From positions 124,001 through 188,000 of the forward strand of contig SHBP01000001.1 of assembly GCA_004211905.1 (NCBI GenBank): a DNA stretch of 64,000 bases. The letters are read 5' to 3'. Below are positions 1 to 8,230 of this stretch, piece by piece. The translations under genes and the position numbers were made by a program. The notes below the pieces were generated by a model, which was not told the DNA's origin, did not search any database, and saw only the letters and a program-made list of their open reading frames with translations. The number at the start of each line of letters is the position of its first letter. Position 1 is the first letter of the stretch. The DNA comes from SAR92 clade bacterium (lineage in GTDB: Bacteria > Pseudomonadota > Gammaproteobacteria > Pseudomonadales > Porticoccaceae).

Positions 1-366
1 AACGCTGTAGACTGCGAGAGACGTCATACCGAGGAAAAAAAGTAATCCAATATTAACGTCGATGATCATCATGCCAGGAGCAAAGGGAACAACGGCGAAA
101 CCCATCATCATTGCTACGACGATCGCTGTAGGCGCAAATATAAATACAACACGATCGGAAAAAGGTGGTATCCAATCATCTTTGAACAGTAATTTGATCA
201 TGTCAGCTACCACTTGGCCAATACCGAGTGGACCAAGCCGATTGGGGCCATAACGATCTTGCCAAACCCCCAGTAAGCGTCTCTCAAACCAAGTTAGAAC
301 TGCTGCTCCGGCAACGCCACTAATTAAAATGGTCAGAGCGAGAATGACTGGCATGAGTTCAGACAT
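1..366 (-). CDS. nuoH: NADH-quinone oxidoreductase subunit H, 5' part only
   Basis: The first 122 codons of the proton-channel-linking membrane subunit of complex I; the rest lies beyond the left edge. The reading frame runs from an ATG at 366 to base 1 without a stop. It gives a hydrophobic N-terminus followed by the family signature WFERRLLGVWQDRYGPNRLG and then GQVVADMIKLLFKDD, which is typical NuoH and close to the quinone site. The start overlaps the nuoG stop by 8 bases, and an AGGAGG-like sequence near the end of nuoG (GGAGGTGC) serves as ribosome binding site. Co-transcription with nuoA-G is therefore expected. Confidence 0.95.
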   Translation of the reverse strand, partial: MSELMPVILALTILISGVAGAAVLTWFERRLLGVWQDRYGPNRLGPLGIGQVVADMIKLLFKDDWIPPFSDRVVFIFAPTAIVVAMMMGFAVVPFAPGMMIIDVNIGLLFFLGMTSLAVYSV

Positions 367-3121
367 TATGCGCACCTCCCTCTGTAATTACCTGTTCAAA
401 AGCAGCTTTATCAGATGCTATCATCTCAGGACTGGAGCGCTGCCAATTGGTATCGACCTCTAAACTGACTAAACTACCGGCAATTAAACCTTGAGTTTCC
501 GCGTATCCAACACTGAAGCCAATACAATTTTTAGCCACTCTAGATAGAAGTCGGACTTCTAAAGCACACTCAAGATCTCCCTGTCTAACCAGCAACCCAT
601 CTCCCGGACTGACCGAAAGTTTCTCAGCAACCTTCTCTCCAATGGCGATAAACCCGTGGCCGGCTAGTTCGGCCATCTCATCAGTGTGCGCTGAAAGCTC
701 GTCACTCCCGTGAATTTGTTGCATTGGTACCAGCTGCCACTGGTGTTGCTTTAAAGTAACCTCTCCTACTTCGGAAGATACGACAGCACCGGACTGTGAT
801 GACTTTATGAGTCGCACTCCCGAGGACCCGCCCTTCAGAGGCCCATCGACCTCTGACTGGAATTTCTGTAGTGACTGGTTTGAATTCCATCCTGGTGACC
901 AAACAAAGGGGGTCAATGAGGAAGGTTGACCACGATTTAACCCTTCCATACTAAACGACAAAGGACTCTCAAGATCTTTTGGTTGTTGAGGCTCATGAAC
1001 TGATACACCGGAATTCATTGCCGTGCGGCCACTATAGCGATGAGTCTGGCGAGGTATCTTTGAACCCAGGTTTCTGAAACTATTTAGCGGTGCAACATCT
1101 ATCAGACCTTTAAGATCCTTATTACTTTGAGCACATGCAGTAATGACTTGATCTAAATGCTCCAAAGCAGATAGCTTTTTATGTCCAACTGCCCCTGCAA
1201 GCTGCAATATCCACTGCCAACTTGGCATGCGCTCAACAGCGGGGGAGTGAACAGGATAGAACCGCTGAGCACGACCCTCACTACTCACTAGTGTGCCTTG
1301 AGACTCAGCATAAGACGCCGCTGGTAATACTAAATCTGACTGATCAAGAGTACTATTTTCATACATATCCAAGGTTATGACCTTGATTCCACTAGCCAGT
1401 AATTGATCAATTTCAGCGCGATCCCCACGTCGGTACAAATCATTTTCTAATATGATTAAAGCATCAAGTTTGGGGGCTTTGTTTACTAGGTCTGCCAAAC
1501 TACAAGCATCGTTTTGAGTGAGTAACGCTAACCCCATGCTGTTGCATTCAGGGATACAAAAACTCAACATTGTTTCGGGCGTATTGAGAGCCTCGGCAAC
1601 CGCCGCCGCGCTGTTTATAATCCCTTGATTACCCATGCTTGATCCACTAATGATCAAGGGGTTTTTTGCCGATTTAAGAATCTTGGCAGTGGCATCTGCT
1701 TCAGGATTGTCAGACTTTCCACCCTTCAAAGCTGCAGCGACAGCGTGACCAAAGGATGCAATTTGATCTGGAGCAAGAGAGACACACTGACTAGCTACAT
1801 CATCAAGACGAGTATCCACTGCTGACACGATGATCATAGGTGATAGTTGATCTTGAGCAAGATTTCTAACTGCCGCATCCTGCCATGAGGGTAACCCCAT
1901 CTGCTCAGCTAACTCGAAGGCTTTGTTGCGCACTGACTGGCGCAATGCAAGCGCCACTCGAGGTGCTGTATTAGTAACATCCTCTCCAAGAACAAGGATC
2001 GCATCAGCAGATTCCATCTTCTTGATCGATGGGTTAATCGCTGTCGTGGATTGCAATATTGATAAGATGCTACCGATTAACTCTGCTTCTGAATCGGAAT
2101 ACCCTGGTACAAAGTTCTTTTTACCAACTAATTCTCTCAGCATATAGTTCGCTTCAAGAGACGCTCTTGGCGAACCAATAGCGGCGACTTTTTTACCTGC
2201 TACCCAACCGGCTGCAGTCTCTAGTGCTTGCTGTTGATGAACGGCAAAAAAGCTTCCATCAGGTTTTTTGATTCCAGCATAATCTAAGCGTAAATCGCTG
2301 TTTAAATAACCACTACCAAAACGGCCTCGATCACAAATAAAGTATCCATTAACCTCGTCGTGATAACGATTATGTACTCGCTTGACCTTACCGTAACGCT
2401 CTCCTGGCGCGATATTACAACCCACCGCACAGCCCTGACAAATGGAGGGCCCTGATTGCAAATCCCACTTGCGACTGTACTGCTTAAGGAATGGTTTGTC
2501 GGTGAACACGCCGGTAGGACAAACTTCGACAAGATTGCCAGAGAACTCACTCTCTAAAATACCTTCTTCATGACGGCCAAAATAAACATGGTCATGGGAC
2601 GCTTGAGCCCCTAGGTCCTTGCCACCTGCATAGTCTCTGTAGTAGCGCTCACAGCGATAACATGCGATACAGCGGTTCATTTCATGATGGATCAGGGGGC
2701 CTAAATATTGATTTCGATAAGTGTTCTTTTTACCGGTATATCGACGATCACGATGGCCGACCATAACGGTCATATCTTGAAGATGGCATTCACCACCCTC
2801 AGCGCATACCGGACAGTCGTGAGGGTGATTAAGCATTAAACTTTCAACCACAGCTTCCCTAAACTCTGTTGCATTCTCAGCTTTAAGTGAGAATCTTGCC
2901 CCTTCAACCACCGGAGTCATGCATCCCATGACTATTCTTCCTTTCGTGTCTTCCTCATTTTGATATTGAACAAGCGCGCACTGGCGACATGAACCGATGG
3001 AACCCATAGAGGGGTGCCAACAAAAATAAGGTAGGTCAAGACCGGCATTAAGGCAGGCTTCAAGAATATTCTCGCCCTCTTTAACGGCAATTTCCTGACC
3101 ATCAACAAGAATCATTGGCAT
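359..3121 (-). CDS. nuoG: NADH-quinone oxidoreductase subunit G
   Basis: The 75-kDa-type peripheral subunit of complex I, 920 residues, slightly longer than the roughly 910 of enterobacteria. It carries the electron wire between NuoEF and NuoB. The N-terminal [2Fe-2S] ligands are visible as C34, C45, C48 and C67. The HPHDCPVCAEGGEC segment near residue 100 supplies the His/Cys-ligated [4Fe-4S] cluster, and NRCIACYRC starts the next one. CQGCAVGC with a later FICDRGRFG supplies the off-path N7 cluster, which only some bacteria keep. The middle is molybdopterin-oxidoreductase-like without an active cofactor. It starts 3 bases after the nuoF stop; a second ATG two codons in is the alternative start. 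Confidence 0.97.
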   Translation of the reverse strand: MPMILVDGQEIAVKEGENILEACLNAGLDLPYFCWHPSMGSIGSCRQCALVQYQNEEDTKGRIVMGCMTPVVEGARFSLKAENATEFREAVVESLMLNHPHDCPVCAEGGECHLQDMTVMVGHRDRRYTGKKNTYRNQYLGPLIHHEMNRCIACYRCERYYRDYAGGKDLGAQASHDHVYFGRHEEGILESEFSGNLVEVCPTGVFTDKPFLKQYSRKWDLQSGPSICQGCAVGCNIAPGERYGKVKRVHNRYHDEVNGYFICDRGRFGSGYLNSDLRLDYAGIKKPDGSFFAVHQQQALETAAGWVAGKKVAAIGSPRASLEANYMLRELVGKKNFVPGYSDSEAELIGSILSILQSTTAINPSIKKMESADAILVLGEDVTNTAPRVALALRQSVRNKAFELAEQMGLPSWQDAAVRNLAQDQLSPMIIVSAVDTRLDDVASQCVSLAPDQIASFGHAVAAALKGGKSDNPEADATAKILKSAKNPLIISGSSMGNQGIINSAAAVAEALNTPETMLSFCIPECNSMGLALLTQNDACSLADLVNKAPKLDALIILENDLYRRGDRAEIDQLLASGIKVITLDMYENSTLDQSDLVLPAASYAESQGTLVSSEGRAQRFYPVHSPAVERMPSWQWILQLAGAVGHKKLSALEHLDQVITACAQSNKDLKGLIDVAPLNSFRNLGSKIPRQTHRYSGRTAMNSGVSVHEPQQPKDLESPLSFSMEGLNRGQPSSLTPFVWSPGWNSNQSLQKFQSEVDGPLKGGSSGVRLIKSSQSGAVVSSEVGEVTLKQHQWQLVPMQQIHGSDELSAHTDEMAELAGHGFIAIGEKVAEKLSVSPGDGLLVRQGDLECALEVRLLSRVAKNCIGFSVGYAETQGLIAGSLVSLEVDTNWQRSSPEMIASDKAAFEQVITEGGAHNV

Positions 3122-3124
3122 AAT

Positions 3125-4420
3125 TTAAGCTCCCACTCCGGAGTGGTAAGGACAACGGCCACCACTAATATGACGTTCAAAATCCTCTCGGAAGTATTTA
3201 AGTGCACTTTGAAGAGGCTCCATGGCTCCAGGGGCTAAAGCACAGTGGGTATTACCAATAGCACCTATATAGTTGATTTGATACTCAAGGGTATCCAAAT
3301 CTTCTGCTTTACCACGGCCATTTTCTATATCTTCTAGCACTTGCCTAGACCACGGCAGTCCATCGCGGCAAGGCGTACAAAACCCACAGGATTCGTGGGC
3401 AAAGAATCGGATTAGGTTAAGCACCATCCCTACTGGACAGGTCTGATCGTCTAGAATGATCATAGTGCCTGTACCCATGCGGCTGCCCGCTTTACCAATG
3501 ACGTTGTAGTCCATGGCTAAATCTAGGTGATCTTGGGTTAAGAAGTCAGTTGACCCACCCCCAGGCAAGAAACCTTTTAGCTGCAAGCCATCTTGCATAC
3601 CGCCCGCATGATTTTCTAAGATTTCACGAACGGGAGTTCCCATTGGAAGCTCCCAACAACCAGGATTTTTAACTCGACCACTGACACCAAATAGCTTGGT
3701 ACCAGCATCCTCACCCACTCCAAGACCTTTGAACCAATCAGCACCACGATCAATAATATGAGGAATATTACAAAGGGTTTCGACATTATTAACAATCGTT
3801 GGACGACCCCAGAGGCCACTAACCTGAGGAAATGGAGGTTTAGCTCTAGGGTTAGCACGCTTGCCTTCAAGGGCATTAATGAGTGCCGTTTCTTCTCCGC
3901 ATATATACCGACCAGCGCTAGGGTGTACATACATATCAAGCTTGTAGCCACTACCCATAATATTTTCACCGAGGTAGCCCTTAGCATAACATTCAGCCAA
4001 AGCTTCCCGCAGGCGCTCAATGGCGACCACATATTCACCGCGAATAAAGATGTATGAAAGATCCGCACCAATACAATATGCAGACAAAATCATGCCCTCT
4101 ATGAGTTGATGAGGGTCATATTCCATCAGCAGCCGATCTTTAAACGTCCCTGGCTCCATTTCATCAGCGTTGCAGACTAAGTATTTGTGCCCTGGTGTGC
4201 ACTTGTCACCCATCGGTACGAAACTCCATTTCATCCCTGTAGGGAATCCTGCACCGCCACGGCCACGCAAATTAGACTGGCTAACCACTTCTCTACAATC
4301 ATCTGGAGACATTCCGGACATCGCTTTACGCAAGCCAGAATAGCCGCCATTAGCCTCGTAAGCTACCATATCAGTAGGCCCTTTATCTGGGACTATATTA
4401 CGAGTCAGTACTTTCTCCAT
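3125..4420 (-). CDS. nuoF: NADH-quinone oxidoreductase subunit F
   Basis: The NADH- and FMN-binding subunit of complex I (431 residues), where NADH is oxidised on the cytoplasmic arm. The glycine-rich GRGGAGFPTGMKW near residue 55 is the FMN/NADH-binding loop. SCGFCTPCRDG near residue 345, together with the Cys of NTHCAL near residue 392, gives the four ligands of [4Fe-4S] cluster N3. Length is normal. The ATG shares one base with the nuoE stop (TAATG), indicating translational coupling. Confidence 0.97.
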   Translation of the reverse strand: MEKVLTRNIVPDKGPTDMVAYEANGGYSGLRKAMSGMSPDDCREVVSQSNLRGRGGAGFPTGMKWSFVPMGDKCTPGHKYLVCNADEMEPGTFKDRLLMEYDPHQLIEGMILSAYCIGADLSYIFIRGEYVVAIERLREALAECYAKGYLGENIMGSGYKLDMYVHPSAGRYICGEETALINALEGKRANPRAKPPFPQVSGLWGRPTIVNNVETLCNIPHIIDRGADWFKGLGVGEDAGTKLFGVSGRVKNPGCWELPMGTPVREILENHAGGMQDGLQLKGFLPGGGSTDFLTQDHLDLAMDYNVIGKAGSRMGTGTMIILDDQTCPVGMVLNLIRFFAHESCGFCTPCRDGLPWSRQVLEDIENGRGKAEDLDTLEYQINYIGAIGNTHCALAPGAMEPLQSALKYFREDFERHISGGRCPYHSGVGA

Positions 4421-4938
4421 TACTGTTTGCCTCCTGATTTTCCACTGGCAAACAAGGTTTCTACTACCTCGTTATTAAGGTTGGTGACAAGCTCATCTCC
4501 GACCATCATCACTGGAGCTCGATCGCAGGCACCTAGGCAAGGCACTGGCAGCAGTGTGTAAGCGTTATCATTAGTAGTCTCACCATAATCAACACCCAGT
4601 TTGTCTGAGATCGCTTGCTTGATATCATCACAACCATTGATCCAACAACTGACGCTATCGCAGAATAAAATAACTTTATCTCCCACTGGGCGTCGATAGA
4701 TCAAATTGTAAAAAGTTGCCACTCCCTCAAGTTCTTCAGAGGACATTTCAAGATGTTTCGCAATAGCCTGAAGACATTCATCAGATACCCAACCACGCGC
4801 CTTCTGAACAATCTTTAAAGCATCAATGGCGGCGCCCGATTTATAAGGTATATGGACCAACTCATGATCTATTTCAGCTATCTCTTCAACTGTGAGCACA
4901 GAGCTGAGATCAGTTTGAATTATTCTTGTATCACTCAT
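4420..4938 (-). CDS. nuoE: NADH-quinone oxidoreductase subunit E
   Basis: The 24-kDa thioredoxin-fold subunit of complex I (172 residues), paired with NuoF and carrying [2Fe-2S] cluster N1a. The ligands appear as CDSVSC near residue 93 and CLGACD near residue 133, with the family spacing. The N-terminal helical part contains the usual [17 protein letters not shown] and GVATFYNLI motifs. The ATG overlaps the nuoCD stop by four bases (ATGA). Confidence 0.97.
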   Translation of the reverse strand: MSDTRIIQTDLSSVLTVEEIAEIDHELVHIPYKSGAAIDALKIVQKARGWVSDECLQAIAKHLEMSSEELEGVATFYNLIYRRPVGDKVILFCDSVSCWINGCDDIKQAISDKLGVDYGETTNDNAYTLLPVPCLGACDRAPVMMVGDELVTNLNNEVVETLFASGKSGGKQ

Positions 4939-6686
4939 CGGTCTACATCCGCCATAACAAAATCAATACTTGCAATAATGGCAATAAGATCGGGAATCAT
5001 TAGCCCATTACTGATCAGGGGTATCTGCTGCAAGTGAGGAAAAGATGGCGTGCGGATACGGGTTCGATATGAATTAGTTCCACCGTCACTGACCAAATGG
5101 TAGCTGTTGATTCCCTTTGTAGCCTCAATCATGACAGAGGCTTCCCCTGTGGGTACAACAGGACCCCAACTTACATTAAGAAAATGATGGATAAGTGTTT
5201 CAATGTCTTCCATTGTGCGTTCTTTGGGTGGCGGAGTTGTAAGACGGTGATCACTTTTATAGGGACCGCCAGGCATGTTATCCACACACTGCCGAATGAT
5301 ACGTATACTCTGACGAATCTCTTCAATACGGAGTTCAGCTCGATCATAGCAATCTCCGTTGTGAGAGACAGGCACGTCGAAATCGAACTGATCATAACCA
5401 CCATAGGGTCGTTTTTTCCGAACATCCCAGTCACAGCCTGTGGCCCGTAAACCTGGCCCAGTAATACCCCAATCGATCGCTTCTTGCTTAGTGTATACAC
5501 CTATGCCAACGGTGCGCTCCTTAAGCATTTTGTTCTGCATCGCCATTTTATCGTAGTGATCAAGGCGAGCAGGAAGGTAGTCAATAAACTCTCGGATCAT
5601 GGTATCCCAGCCTTCAGGGAGATCCTGGGAGACACCCCCAATACGGAACCATGCTGGGTGCATTCGCCCGCCTGTGATTGCTTCAATAATCCCGAATAAT
5701 CTTTCACGATCAGCGAACATATAAAATACGGGGGACATCTGCCCAACGTCTTGCACGAAGGTGCCATAAAAAACAAGATGACTGGAAATCCTAAATAATT
5801 CAGCCAGCATAATGCGAATAATTTTGGCTCGCTCAGGGACAACGATTCCACCAAGCATTTCTACGGACTGAATGTAGGCTAGGTTGTTCATAACCCCGCC
5901 AAGATAATCAATACGGTCCGTATAAGGAATATAAGTATGCCAAGTTTGCCGCTCAGCCATCTTCTCAGCACCACGATGGTGGTAACCAATATCAGGAACT
6001 GAATCGACAATCACTTCACCATCAAGCTGCAGAGCTACTCTAAATACTCCATGCACGCTGGGGTGATTAGGGCCAAGATTAAGAAACATATACTCACTGT
6101 CGTCACTGGCCTTCTCCATTCCCCATTCTTCAGGTCGAAATCTAAGCGCCTCCTGCTCTTTAGCGACTCGCTCAGGTCCCATTTCAAAGGGTGCCATTTC
6201 AGTTGCTCGAGCCGGATGATCCTTGCGTAGAGCATGCCCCTCCCATGTCGGAGGTAGCAAAATGCGATACAAATTAGGGTGGCCGTCAAACACCACACCA
6301 AACATATCCCAAGCCTCTCGCTCGTACCAATTTGCGTTGGGCCAAACACTGATGCACGTCGGTAGACTTAGGTCTGGCTCTGAAAGCCCAACTTTAATAC
6401 GGATATCATCATTGCGCTCCATGGAGAGTAATTGATAAACAACCGTGTAGTCAGCGGCAGGTTGCCCAGAACGGTTTTCCCTCGTTCGCTCATCAATAGC
6501 GAATAGATCATATAACATTGAGAATTGAGGTTTGAGAAATCGTAAAATATCAGACAAAAGAGCCCTAGGCACCCATAGTGTCAAAATAGAGTCAGCCGTT
6601 GGTTGGACAGTAAATTGTTCCCGTCCAAACTGGCGGTATAGGCCTTCTTCTACTTGGCTATGAACCATTGATTCAGCCGTCTGCAT
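4935..6686 (-). CDS. nuoCD: NADH-quinone oxidoreductase fused subunit C/D
   Basis: A single 583-residue protein joining NuoC (about 1-180, with the [12 protein letters not shown] signature) and NuoD (about 195-583, with [13 protein letters not shown] and HRGAEK). NuoD lines the quinone-reduction cavity with NuoB. The fusion is typical of gammaproteobacteria such as E. coli and Pseudomonas, and is good evidence for the lineage. The C-terminus ends in the usual [11 protein letters not shown]. It begins 28 bases after the nuoB stop. Confidence 0.97.
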   Translation of the reverse strand: MQTAESMVHSQVEEGLYRQFGREQFTVQPTADSILTLWVPRALLSDILRFLKPQFSMLYDLFAIDERTRENRSGQPAADYTVVYQLLSMERNDDIRIKVGLSEPDLSLPTCISVWPNANWYEREAWDMFGVVFDGHPNLYRILLPPTWEGHALRKDHPARATEMAPFEMGPERVAKEQEALRFRPEEWGMEKASDDSEYMFLNLGPNHPSVHGVFRVALQLDGEVIVDSVPDIGYHHRGAEKMAERQTWHTYIPYTDRIDYLGGVMNNLAYIQSVEMLGGIVVPERAKIIRIMLAELFRISSHLVFYGTFVQDVGQMSPVFYMFADRERLFGIIEAITGGRMHPAWFRIGGVSQDLPEGWDTMIREFIDYLPARLDHYDKMAMQNKMLKERTVGIGVYTKQEAIDWGITGPGLRATGCDWDVRKKRPYGGYDQFDFDVPVSHNGDCYDRAELRIEEIRQSIRIIRQCVDNMPGGPYKSDHRLTTPPPKERTMEDIETLIHHFLNVSWGPVVPTGEASVMIEATKGINSYHLVSDGGTNSYRTRIRTPSFPHLQQIPLISNGLMIPDLIAIIASIDFVMADVDR

Positions 6687-6714
6687 TTAGTCCTCTCTGA
6701 TTGTTCTTGGGATC

Positions 6715-7353
6715 CTAGCTGTTTTTCGGTTCCCTTAATTCTGTTGCCTGGATGCGCTGCGCAGTGAGTTCATCGCGCTTGCTAATTTTGGCGGGTTTAA
6801 CAATAGATTGGTCTCCAGCCGCCCAAGTAATTGGGCGCCGCTCTTTACCTATCGACTCTTGAAGCATAATTAGTCCCTGCATGAGGGCTTCTGGCCGTGG
6901 CGGACAACCTGGAACATAGACATCTACCGGAATAAATTTATCCACCCCCTGCACCACAGAATAGATATCATACATACCCCCTGAGTTAGCGCAGGAACCC
7001 ATTGAAATAATCCATCTGGGCTCCAGTAGTTGCTCGTAAAGTCGCTGCACAACAGGTGCCATTTTTAAAAAACAAGTACCGGATATAACCATAAGATCTG
7101 CTTGTCGAGGGGTGGCTCTAATAACCTCAGAACCAAATCGGGCAATATCATGACGACTGGTAAAAGACGTCGCCATTTCTACATAACAACAGGACAAACC
7201 AAAATTAAATGGCCAAAGTGAGTGCGCTCTACCCCAGGCAATCAGATCTTCAAGTTTGGCGAACGCTACATTGCGCTTGACCTGCTCTTCAATAAAATCA
7301 TCGCTTTCACCTATCACATTGCCCAGTTCGGGGCGCGTTAAGCTCCAATCCAT
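6715..7353 (-). CDS. nuoB: NADH-quinone oxidoreductase subunit B
   Basis: The subunit holding terminal [4Fe-4S] cluster N2, which reduces quinone (212 residues). The tandem cysteines are C55 and C56 ([10 protein letters not shown]); the other two ligands are C121 ([12 protein letters not shown]) and C150 ([11 protein letters not shown]). All four match the E. coli ligands with a constant offset of eight. The C-terminal tail after ESIGKERRP is poorly conserved, as usual. The ATG shares one base with the nuoA stop. Confidence 0.97.
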   Translation of the reverse strand: MDWSLTRPELGNVIGESDDFIEEQVKRNVAFAKLEDLIAWGRAHSLWPFNFGLSCCYVEMATSFTSRHDIARFGSEVIRATPRQADLMVISGTCFLKMAPVVQRLYEQLLEPRWIISMGSCANSGGMYDIYSVVQGVDKFIPVDVYVPGCPPRPEALMQGLIMLQESIGKERRPITWAAGDQSIVKPAKISKRDELTAQRIQATELREPKNS

Positions 7354-7772
7354 TACTTCACCTCAGCCGATTTTTGCGCCGATTCAAGTCCAACGCGAGT
7401 TTTATTTCCCCACTCAAGAGCTCCAGATCGCCATTCGTAAACAAGCACCAAGCCGAGGATTGCAATAAACACCACCATTGCCAAATATCCCTGCCAACCT
7501 AATTCAAAAAACGCAATGGCCCAAGCAAAAATGAATACAGTTTCCAGATCAAAAATAACAAAAAAGATAGCAACTAAATAGAACTCAACAGAGATGCGAA
7601 TCTGGGAACCACCAACGGAGACGACACCGGATTCAAAAGGATCATTAGTTGCCGCCTCTCGGCGACGCTGGCCAAGAAGCCATGACAGCACAAGCATGGT
7701 GACTACCAGCATAATCACCATGAAAAAATAAATGGCGAGAGGCCATATCTCATTCGCGTAGGAATTGACCAT
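7353..7772 (-). CDS. nuoA: NADH-quinone oxidoreductase subunit A
   Basis: A small membrane subunit of complex I (139 residues) with three predicted transmembrane segments and the family sequence [12 protein letters not shown] in the first loop. It is the first gene of the operon. A TTG two codons upstream (7778) is in frame, but the ATG at 7772 is preferred: GGGCGG lies about seven bases before it and the N-terminus [12 protein letters not shown] then resembles the family. The 5' region is the 450-bp gap described separately. Confidence 0.93.
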   Translation of the reverse strand: MVNSYANEIWPLAIYFFMVIMLVVTMLVLSWLLGQRRREAATNDPFESGVVSVGGSQIRISVEFYLVAIFFVIFDLETVFIFAWAIAFFELGWQGYLAMVVFIAILGLVLVYEWRSGALEWGNKTRVGLESAQKSAEVK

Positions 7773-7798
7773 TAGCAACCGCCCATAGAGAAAGATTT

Positions 7799-7804
7799 AG
7801 TATA
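7799..7804 (-). promoter_or_regulatory. candidate -10 element of the nuo operon promoter
   Basis: On the minus strand this reads TATACT, five of six consensus bases, about 27 bases before the nuoA ATG. No convincing -35 hexamer sits at the right distance (TTTCCC is the best), so an activator would be needed if this is the real promoter. It is the only good candidate seen close to the gene. Confidence 0.3.
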
Positions 7805-7848
7805 AATGCAAGTCTTAAATCGGGAAAAATAAGAAATAAAAAAGTCTG

Positions 7849-7899
7849 TGATCATCAACTGTAGATGATCTAGTCGCCTGTAACAAAGATGATCTTTGT
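7849..7899. promoter_or_regulatory. cluster of three related dyads upstream of nuoA
   Basis: Three short inverted repeats share the core GATGATC or its complement. They are TGATCATCA (7849-7857), TAGATGATCTA (7862-7872) and ACAAAGATGATCTTTGT (7883-7899, perfect except for its single central base). Their centres are at about 7853, 7867 and 7891. They lie roughly 45-100 bases upstream of the candidate nuo -10, where activator or repressor sites are common. I do not recognise the motif. Confidence 0.4.
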
Positions 7900-7970
7900 A
7901 CAGATTCAATGGCATAAAACACCCCAAGATTTTTGGGTTTCTTTCGCCTAATGTTACTTAGTTAGGGAAG

Positions 7971-8025
7971 AACCCTTTATTGTTATTAGGTTAAGCAGTT
8001 TAACCGTACCTAACATAGGGTTTTT
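7971..8025. other. nested inverted repeat in the nuoA upstream gap
   Basis: Three inverted repeats are nested: AACCCT (7971-7976) with AGGGTT (8017-8022), TTAGG (7986-7990) with CCTAA (8009-8013), and GGTTAA (7989-7994) with TTAACC (8000-8005). On the plus strand the outer stem runs into a T tract, so it resembles a plus-strand terminator, yet no plus-strand gene precedes it. It could be a structured leader, the end of an unannotated small RNA, or a DNA site. The rest of 7773-8230 shows nothing coding. Confidence 0.35.
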
Positions 8026-8166
8026 CCGCAAGCATTCATTTGCATTTTATTCACTAATGGAGCGTTAACTATGTGTTTTAGTATAATTTTTTAATTATAT
8101 TCGGAGCCAAGAGAAGCACTTAAACAAAATTATTCTTAGCTGTTTTCCAAATCGAAAAAAAATCAC

Positions 8167-8211
8167 TCAAAAAAAATAGTAAAACGCCATAAAATTAGGC
8201 GCTTTACTATT
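8167..8211 (-). terminator. rho-independent terminator of the giant protease gene
   Basis: On the minus strand a 14-base stem (AATAGTAAAGCGCC with GGCGTTTTACTATT, one G-U pair) closes a nine-base loop and is followed by a run of T residues. It lies about 20 bases after the stop codon at 8231 and separates this gene from the nuo operon. Confidence 0.9.
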
Positions 8212-8230
8212 TTGCTTCTGCGGGTAAAAA

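Noticed and set aside
3616-4071. Minus-strand frame of 151 codons in another phase inside nuoF
   Set aside because: nuoF motifs run through the same bases in its own frame; the alternative product is not recognisable.
4935-6686. nuoC-nuoD fusion as a novelty
   Set aside because: The fused form is the ordinary state in many gammaproteobacteria.
7924-7945. CCCAA/TTGGG hairpin followed by T-rich sequence
   Set aside because: Only five base pairs, no gene before it on the plus strand; too weak to call a terminator.
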